Shown one piece after another: positions 30,073-35,499 of a stretch of 35,499 nucleotides of DNA. Position numbers and translations under genes: made by a program. This DNA comes from Nemertoderma westbladi (taxonomy: Eukaryota > Xenacoelomorpha > Nemertodermatida > Nemertodermatidae). Numbering within the stretch: position 1 is the stretch's first letter; each line of letters starts with the position of its first letter. The notes beneath the pieces were generated by a model. That model was not told the DNA's origin. It worked only from the letters and a program-made list of their open reading frames with translations, and ran no database searches. The stretch covers positions 1-35,499 of the forward strand of contig JAUCBJ010000199.1 of assembly GCA_032718475.1 (NCBI GenBank), given 5' to 3'.

Positions 30073-33000
30073 CTAAGGTGCCCCTTCTAGCAGACAGCAT
30101 TTTCCCACAGCTCTCCTGTAGGTTTTTCTGTCCTTCGCACCTATCTTACCACCTATCCACACTTCTACCGATCGGACTCTTCCGTCCTCGTCGGAGTAAG
30201 TGCCTACAACTCTCGCCAACCGCCACTGGTTGTTGATGATAGTATCATCCGTAACGATTACGAGATCTCCCTCTCTTAACTCCCTATTTGGCTTCCTCCA
30301 TTTACTCCTTTTATGGAGTATGGGTAGGTATTCCTCGACCCACCTCCTCCAATACTCTGTGCTTATTGCTTTAGCGACTTTCCAACTTTGGCGGGAGTGT
30401 ATGTCATCTGGGTCTACACCCCGCATATCGATGGTCGCTGGCCTTTCCATTAGGAAATGGCTAGGCGTTAGCACGTCTAATGACTCAGGGTCATCATTCT
30501 CCGGATATAGCAGTCTGCTATTAATGATCCCCTCGCACTTCGCAAGTACTGTCCGTAAGACATCCTCAGTGACCATGTGGGTGTTCATTAGCTTCGTCAT
30601 TAGACGCTTTGAACTGCCCACCAGTCTCTCGACGCATCCTAGTGTATGTGGTGCATACGGCGTCCTTCTCTCCCACTTTACTTGTGGTCGTCTCATGGCT
30701 GCCCTGACTTCTTCTCCCTCCAAGATGTCCAAGGCCTCTGCCATCTCACTCTCTGCGCCCACAAAGTTGGTGCCGTTGTCGCTGTATATCACTGCGATCG
30801 TCCCACCTTTGCGGTCTCTAAACCTTTCTAAGGCATTAATGAATGCTGATGCGGTTGCATCTTGGGCGAGTTCTATCCCTACCGCCCGTGTGTTGTTGCA
30901 TACGAAGATAATGCCGTAGCGTTTCTCCGTGTGTCGCATCACTTTGATCTTTATCGGCCCGAACATGTCCACACCGCAATGCGTAAATGGCGGGTCGTGC
31001 TGTCTTACCCTACTCGCCGGTAGTGGCGCCATCTCCTGTACGGCTCGCTCCTTCTTCGCTCGTCGGCAGGTCTGGCACTGCCCCACTACCGCTTTTACCT
31101 TCTTCCTCAATTGTTTGACCCAATAGGTCCTCCTTATCTCTGTGAGGGTTCGGTTGGTGCCCCCATGTAATATCGATTTGTGGGAGTCCCAGATAATCTG
31201 GTGGACTATTGGCGATCCTGTGGGAATGATGATGGGTTTCGGTGGTACGACTATGCTGTTGTTGTATCCCACCCTAGAATTCATTACTAGAATCCCGTCG
31301 TCATTGAGTTGTGGCGACAGCGTAATCAGCTCGCTGTCCCGTCGGAGGTGCTGTTGGTTACCGACGCGTTCCACCTCGTCGCCATAGTTCTTCCGTTGTT
31401 CATAGCGGATCACTGCCTTGGCCGCTCCTTCCAGATCTATGGTTGTCCTGATCTTCTTGTCCTTGCCAACTCCCGCAAGGAAATTCCCGAAGGCTCTCCA
31501 GTACGCCACTAGTTTCTTGGTCTTATACCAACTAGAGCTGTATCTGAGGAGTTTATCCGTCGGGTTATCGCACAGTTCTTCTGGTTTAGGTTGCACGTCC
31601 CTTATCTCCCTCACCATCTGGGAGTATATCTCTTCTCCCTCTGAATCTCCCTCTTCTCCCTCTGATACTGCTTCTCCCGAGCCCGGGTCCACCTTTCTCA
31701 TCGGCGACCAGGCCTCCTTGTCGTTCAGAAACTGTGGCCCGTGTTGCCACAATACTTCCTTCTTCAAGAAAGTGTGGCGTACCACGCCCCTCGATAACAA
31801 GTCCGCTGGGTTCTCGTCCGTTGGGCAGTAGTGCCACCTTTCCAATTCTGTGGTCGCCCTTATTTCGTCCACCCTATTCGCGACGAATATATGGTATCTC
31901 GTCCTTTCGTTATGTAGCCAACCAAGCACTACCATGGAGTCCGTGCAGTAGTGTGTCTCTACTATGTTGGGAATAGTATCCACTAGGTAGGCTGTGGCTC
32001 TAACTCCTAGTCTCGCAGCTGTCAATTCTAACTTGGGAACTGATGCTGAATCTGGGGGCGTTGACTTTGCTTTGCTAAAGGCTAATCTGGGCTTATGTGC
32101 CCCCTCTCGTTGTACTAAGTAGAGTGCCGCTCCGTACGCTTCCAACGACGCGTCAGAGAACATGTGTAGGTCCAGATTCGTCATGTTCCCATCCGGGAAA
32201 TACACCCGTGGCATGTTGTATGTTCCCATCTCCTCCAAGTCTCCTGTCCACTTGCTCCACTGTTTCTTGATTTCCTCTGGTACCTCTACGTCCCACTCAT
32301 CCTTTAGTTTGTATACTCTCTTGAGTATCTGTTTCCCCGTGACTAATAATTGGGATGCTAGGCCTAGGGGATCGTATATCCTTGCTATATACGATACATA
32401 GCCCCTCTTCGTGTGGATGTCTGCGCCCTCCTGGCTCAGCTGATACTTCAGTTCGTCTGTCTCTCTATCCCACACGATTCCCAATGCCTTCTGTTGAAAT
32501 TCTGTTCTCTTAATCGCCATGTCCTGCCCTTTGGCTGTTGTGGGATTGTCATTGGTCGATTCTGGTCTCCTGTCCTCTATCGCCTTAATAAATTCTTCCG
32601 AACTGGATTGGAATTTGGTCAGGTTAAAGCCGGATCCTTTTAGGATGTCGCGAACCTCGCGCCCTGTGTCCAGTATCTCCTTAACCGTATTTCCAGACTC
32701 CATTCCGTCGTCTACGTAGAAGCCGCGTCGAATCATATCGACGGCCCTACTGCTGTATCTATCTTCCTTCCCCTTCACTGTGTCTCTCACTGCCATAGTC
32801 GTCGTAAATGAAGACGACTTGGCCCCCATGTTCTGTACTACCATCTTATATGCCGGTATTATCAACGGTTCTTCCTCGCCGTTATACCATAAGAAGCGTT
32901 GACTGTCGCTATCTTCTTCCGTTACACGGACTTGGTTGAACATGCCTTCTATGTCGCACGTGAAGGCGTGTTTCCCATTTCTGAATCTAAGTAACACCTC

Positions 33001-33783
33001 TATGCCCGAATTGTATATGTTTGGGCCTTCTAACAGGTAGTCGTTTAAGCATTTTCCATCGGTCTTTGCTGATGCGTCGACTACCATCCGTAGTTTACCT
33101 TTCTTTGGGTCTAAAGCCACGTGTAGTGGCAGGTAATATGTCCTGTCCGTGTTCGGCTCGTCGACCGGTAACTCCACGGCCCATCCTTTCTCGACGTACT
33201 TCTTAATTGTTCTTTGGATGTACTCATTCTTCTCGGGGCTCCGTTTTAGTGTTTGTTTCAGCTTGCGGAGTCTCGTGAGTACCATCCCTCTATTGTCGGG
33301 CAGCGGTATCTTCGGTAGTTTCCATACCATTCCTATAGTATACCGCCCCTCATTGCATGTCATCGATTCCTCCACGCTTTGTAAAGCCTGCTTGTCTTCT
33401 ACTGAGGTCCCGACTCCGGTTTCTTTCAGTCCCTCGAAATCCTGTCTGAGCAGTCTTTTAAGCTGCTCCTCTGCTCCCTCGTCACCCATTTCCTGCATTG
33501 TTCCCGCGAACATGCATCCTGATGTCTCCGACATCCTAAATGGTATCTTGCTCTTAATTGGACCACTCAGCGTCCACCCGAATGGTGTTAATATGGCCAC
33601 CGGGTCACTCTGCTTGTCTTCGCCGAAGACCGTTTGCATTCTTTCGTGGGCCGTTGGGCAGTCCATACCTACTATGATGGACACCTTCCTAACGTCCACG
33701 TCTGGGATTGAGAAGTCAATGTCGTCCAGGAATTTATACTGCTCGACCTCGATGTTGGTTGGCCGCCTGGCATTGATATTAAC
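30073..33783 (-). CDS. pol: BEL/Pao Pol: protease C-terminus, RT, RNase H, integrase
   Basis: 1237 codons without a stop; the frame starts at the break with inserted DNA, not at an ATG. Residue numbers count from codon 33697-33699. The protease end GMDCPTAHE joins a typical BEL segment (LTPFGWTLSG). RT: VVDASA, the first Asp in FTCDIEGMF (249), and FYVDDG (329-332). RNase H: FSDAS (Asp516), KLELT (Glu558), CTDSM (Asp587), NPADL (Asp633). Integrase: H840-H845-C875-C878 zinc site, then Asp911 (GVDMFG), Asp974 (YSDNGT) and Glu1024 (CVERLVG), and a C-terminal LREGDLV strand. All catalytic residues are present. The protein is nevertheless cut off from gag and the protease active site by the inserted block upstream. 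Confidence 0.95.
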   Translation of the reverse strand, partial: VNINARRPTNIEVEQYKFLDDIDFSIPDVDVRKVSIIVGMDCPTAHERMQTVFGEDKQSDPVAILTPFGWTLSGPIKSKIPFRMSETSGCMFAGTMQEMGDEGAEEQLKRLLRQDFEGLKETGVGTSVEDKQALQSVEESMTCNEGRYTIGMVWKLPKIPLPDNRGMVLTRLRKLKQTLKRSPEKNEYIQRTIKKYVEKGWAVELPVDEPNTDRTYYLPLHVALDPKKGKLRMVVDASAKTDGKCLNDYLLEGPNIYNSGIEVLLRFRNGKHAFTCDIEGMFNQVRVTEEDSDSQRFLWYNGEEEPLIIPAYKMVVQNMGAKSSSFTTTMAVRDTVKGKEDRYSSRAVDMIRRGFYVDDGMESGNTVKEILDTGREVRDILKGSGFNLTKFQSSSEEFIKAIEDRRPESTNDNPTTAKGQDMAIKRTEFQQKALGIVWDRETDELKYQLSQEGADIHTKRGYVSYIARIYDPLGLASQLLVTGKQILKRVYKLKDEWDVEVPEEIKKQWSKWTGDLEEMGTYNMPRVYFPDGNMTNLDLHMFSDASLEAYGAALYLVQREGAHKPRLAFSKAKSTPPDSASVPKLELTAARLGVRATAYLVDTIPNIVETHYCTDSMVVLGWLHNERTRYHIFVANRVDEIRATTELERWHYCPTDENPADLLSRGVVRHTFLKKEVLWQHGPQFLNDKEAWSPMRKVDPGSGEAVSEGEEGDSEGEEIYSQMVREIRDVQPKPEELCDNPTDKLLRYSSSWYKTKKLVAYWRAFGNFLAGVGKDKKIRTTIDLEGAAKAVIRYEQRKNYGDEVERVGNQQHLRRDSELITLSPQLNDDGILVMNSRVGYNNSIVVPPKPIIIPTGSPIVHQIIWDSHKSILHGGTNRTLTEIRRTYWVKQLRKKVKAVVGQCQTCRRAKKERAVQEMAPLPASRVRQHDPPFTHCGVDMFGPIKIKVMRHTEKRYGIIFVCNNTRAVGIELAQDATASAFINALERFRDRKGGTIAVIYSDNGTNFVGAESEMAEALDILEGEEVRAAMRRPQVKWERRTPYAPHTLGCVERLVGSSKRLMTKLMNTHMVTEDVLRTVLAKCEGIINSRLLYPENDDPESLDVLTPSHFLMERPATIDMRGVDPDDIHSRQSWKVAKAISTEYWRRWVEEYLPILHKRSKWRKPNRELREGDLVIVTDDTIINNQWRLARVVGTYSDEDGRVRSVEVWIGGKIGAKDRKTYRRAVGKCCLLEGAP

Positions 33784-34705
33784 CTGTGATAGTAACCTGA
33801 TACAGATAATAAGCAGTGATTTTTATGTTTTAAACTATAACGTTAGTGTTAGCCTTACAGTGTATCAGTATGAAGCTGAGTAAACATTCGCCTTATAAGC
33901 ATACAACCTCCAAAGTATTAATGTTGGACGAAAGATTTAAAAATAAAATACAGTGCAGTAGTACTCTGTAACTAACAGTCATTCAGCTTGCACTACATGT
34001 CAATCACCTATAAAACATTTTGAATGCCACAGTGATTATTAACCCAATACAGATAATAAGAAGTGATTTTTATATTTCAAACTATAATGTTAGTCTTAGC
34101 CTTACAGAGTATCAGTATAAGGCTGAGTAAACATTCCACCTTATAAGCATACAGCCTCCACAGTATTAATGTTGGCATAATGTAGCCAATACACTGTATA
34201 CCTAATAGTCATTCAGCAGGGGGAAGAGTTATTCAGCTGAGGCGGTAATAGATTGCAAACTAAACCAACCAGTTGGCAGCCTCATCGATTTATACTAAGC
34301 CTGTGTAGAACCACAAACTAAATCAACCAGTTAATATTTGCTTTGACAGAGAGTGCAGGGCCTAAACAAATAGTATGGGTGTACTAAGTACAATAATCTT
34401 GGCAACCTCATCGATTTATACTAAGCCTTGTGTAGAAATGCATTACATAAGCCATTTTTCATCACGGCACCAGCTGTCATTGGTGTTATTTTACCATTGC
34501 GCCAATGGCGTTTTTTCGTTTATGTCTATTTTTCGAGCCCACGGCTCATGGACGAAATAGCGGAACATACCTGAGACCTTAGAATCGCGGTATCCAGCCG
34601 CTGTGAAAATTTCATCAAAATCGTTAGAGTAGTTTTGGCTGTAGATCAGCCAGCCAGTCAGCCAGCCAGTCAGCCAGCCAGTCAGCCAGCCAGCCAGTCA
34701 ATCAG
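33784..34705. other. Repeat block splitting protease from RT
   Basis: On the minus strand the protease frame ends with a stop at 34706 and the pol frame resumes at 33783; nothing between is coding. The block contains a direct duplication of about 180-200 bp (33794-34000 and 34041-34217, starting near tacagataataag). It also holds a second short duplicate (catcgatttatactaagcc, near 34282 and 34408) and a plus-strand SINE-like piece. I read it as inserted DNA. An intron is less likely because the splice-like sites found do not rejoin the frames. Confidence 0.65.
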
Positions 34706-34715
34706 CTAACAATTC
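34440..34715 (+). mobile_element. SINE-like or RTE 3'-end piece with CAGC/CAGT tail
   Basis: The piece ends with aatttcatcaaaatcgtta then gagtagttttggc, a pattern widespread at the 3' ends of RTE LINEs and SINEs that borrow them. A tetramer tail follows (cagc/cagt units, 34648-34700). No pol III boxes or flanking duplication could be confirmed. Confidence 0.55.
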
Positions 34716-35499
34716 TTACAGTAATCAAGTCTAACGACAGCCACTGCTGCAATTGCGCACCGTCCTGTTCTCATCTCCAGGATCTCATCTTTGCTAGAGA
34801 TGGTTGTTACCGCTATTCTGCTTGGCCTCGTTCTCAATCCTATCTCTTCGGCCACCCATTCCTCGACTAATGTGAAGGCAGCTCCACTATCAACCAGCAT
34901 TAGTGTTGTTACTGAACGATTGCCTTCCCCGATCACTCGCACGGGTACTACTCCAAGTAACACCGTTCCTCTCTTCTTCGCCCCTACTGTGCTCGTCGCC
35001 ATCGTTTGGCCTCTCCTCTGACCAAATTTTATCGGCTTCTCCTTGCACTCCCTTGCTCTATGTCCACTCATTACACATCGCGAGCAGATTCTATTGCTCG
35101 ACGCATAATCTATCTGATCTTGCCTAGGTAGCGCCTGCCAGTACCTGCAGTTCATGGTTTGATGAAGCGCATTTGCGTGTAGCTGGCATTTGCTCTTTGG
35201 GTCGTAGCCCTCTTTATACAATGCATTGCGTATCGCAGTTGCGTTTGTACCAAAGTCCCTACTATTCTTATTGTTCGGGTTCAGCCTACTGGACGTACTG
35301 GGGTTATGTTTATTCGTGTTGTTATTGTTTCCCTGTCCGTTCCATGGTGTTGTCTTATCCTCGGCTAGCTGTGGACTTGCAGTCCCCTGCGTCGCTGCAT
35401 ATGGCAATGATAGCCTGAGTCTCGGTAATGCGTTTGATGTATTGTGCTCTGGTTTCAGTCTATGGTAATCTGTCTTCGGTCCCTTTCCCAGGCTATCTT
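34706..35499 (-). CDS. gag-pro: BEL/Pao Gag C-terminus and aspartic protease (partial)
   Basis: Open from the window edge to the stop at 34706; codons beyond 35407 also stay open, so the start lies outside. After an Asn-rich linker comes CQLHANALHQTMNC, the Cys/His segment usual in BEL Gag, and one CCHC zinc knuckle, CSRCVMSGHRAREC. Next is the retropepsin-like segment: MLVDSGAAFTLV with the catalytic DSGA, then strand ISSKDEILEMRTGRC. The protease is broken off after the strand AIAAVAVV by the repeat block, so its C-terminal half now sits at the start of the pol frame. Confidence 0.9.
   Translation of the reverse strand, partial: DSLGKGPKTDYHRLKPEHNTSNALPRLRLSLPYAATQGTASPQLAEDKTTPWNGQGNNNNTNKHNPSTSSRLNPNNKNSRDFGTNATAIRNALYKEGYDPKSKCQLHANALHQTMNCRYWQALPRQDQIDYASSNRICSRCVMSGHRARECKEKPIKFGQRRGQTMATSTVGAKKRGTVLLGVVPVRVIGEGNRSVTTLMLVDSGAAFTLVEEWVAEEIGLRTRPSRIAVTTISSKDEILEMRTGRCAIAAVAVVRLDYCKNC

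Larger units (their letters stand above)
25116..35499 (-). mobile_element. BEL/Pao LTR retrotransposon (5' end beyond the window)
   Basis: Reading on the minus strand, in order: gag/protease part (to 34706), about 0.9 kb of inserted repeats, pol (33783-30073), a palindromic tandem array, an extra 848-codon ORF (28920-26374), a polypurine tract and the 3' LTR (25663-25116). The BEL/Pao class is set by the pol order RT-RNase H-integrase with the protease joined to RT through the GMDCP segment. The coding part is visibly richer in GC than its AT-rich surroundings. The 5' LTR and primer-binding site are not in the window. Confidence 0.85.

Noticed and set aside
33149-33883. 244-codon plus-strand ORF opposite pol
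   Set aside because: Antisense shadow of the pol frame, with no motif of its own.
33784-34705. Intron within the BEL/Pao pol
   Set aside because: Donor-like (gtaaga) and acceptor-like (cacag) sites exist at the edges, but joining them does not restore the pol frame, and a SINE-like tail lies inside.

Overview
This is a eukaryotic, almost certainly animal, window that is mostly a graveyard and nest of transposable elements. The evidence is non-LTR retrotransposons with APE-type endonuclease and SGNH/Ulp1-type ORF1 domains, a piggyBac transposon at TTAA sites, a BEL/Pao LTR retrotransposon, and one probable host exon: a secreted protein with a beta/gamma-crystallin-like Greek key, ending in a GTGAGT splice donor. 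The AT-rich background, long homopolymer G/C tracts and this mix of families suggest a marine or aquatic invertebrate. The species cannot be told from the sequence.

Layout. 1-4800: non-coding repeats (a 287-bp tandem array, a dispersed AACGTCCGACACC motif region), a tRNA-like sequence and a scrap of LINE reverse transcriptase. 4821-6399: a non-autonomous TTAA element with 162-bp internal tandem repeats; a 5' fragment of the same family lies at 18684-19053. 6425-6970: an SGNH-esterase scrap from a LINE ORF1. 8062-9435: a 5'-truncated RTE-like reverse transcriptase, fused at about 9424 to a decayed second LINE (to 11916, same strand). 11925-16606 (minus): a third, decayed LINE whose ORF1 appears to carry a 16-residue repeat array, a Ulp1/C48-type cysteine protease and a LINE-type C-terminal domain. 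Its ORF2 endonuclease follows after 6 bases, and its reverse transcriptase is lost. 17962-18194 (minus): the crystallin-like exon.

19568-25115: a large palindrome whose centre contains TTAA. Two TTAA-specific elements sit side by side in that one site: a 552-bp MITE and a 3.4-kb piggyBac with an uninterrupted transposase. The right arm of the palindrome is cut off by the 3' LTR of a BEL/Pao element on the minus strand (25116 to beyond 35499).

The BEL/Pao element has an LTR, a polypurine tract, a long pol (protease end, RT, RNase H, integrase, all key residues present) and a gag/protease 5' part. A block of about 0.9 kb of unrelated repeats separates gag/protease from pol. Between pol and the 3' LTR, where an envelope gene would sit, is an uninterrupted 848-codon ORF. 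I read it as a DEDD-type 3'-5' exonuclease-like domain followed by three CCHC zinc knuckles. This extra ORF, with the palindromic 34-39-bp tandem array just upstream of it, is the most unusual thing in the window; the Ulp1-bearing LINE ORF1 and the triple TTAA nest come next.
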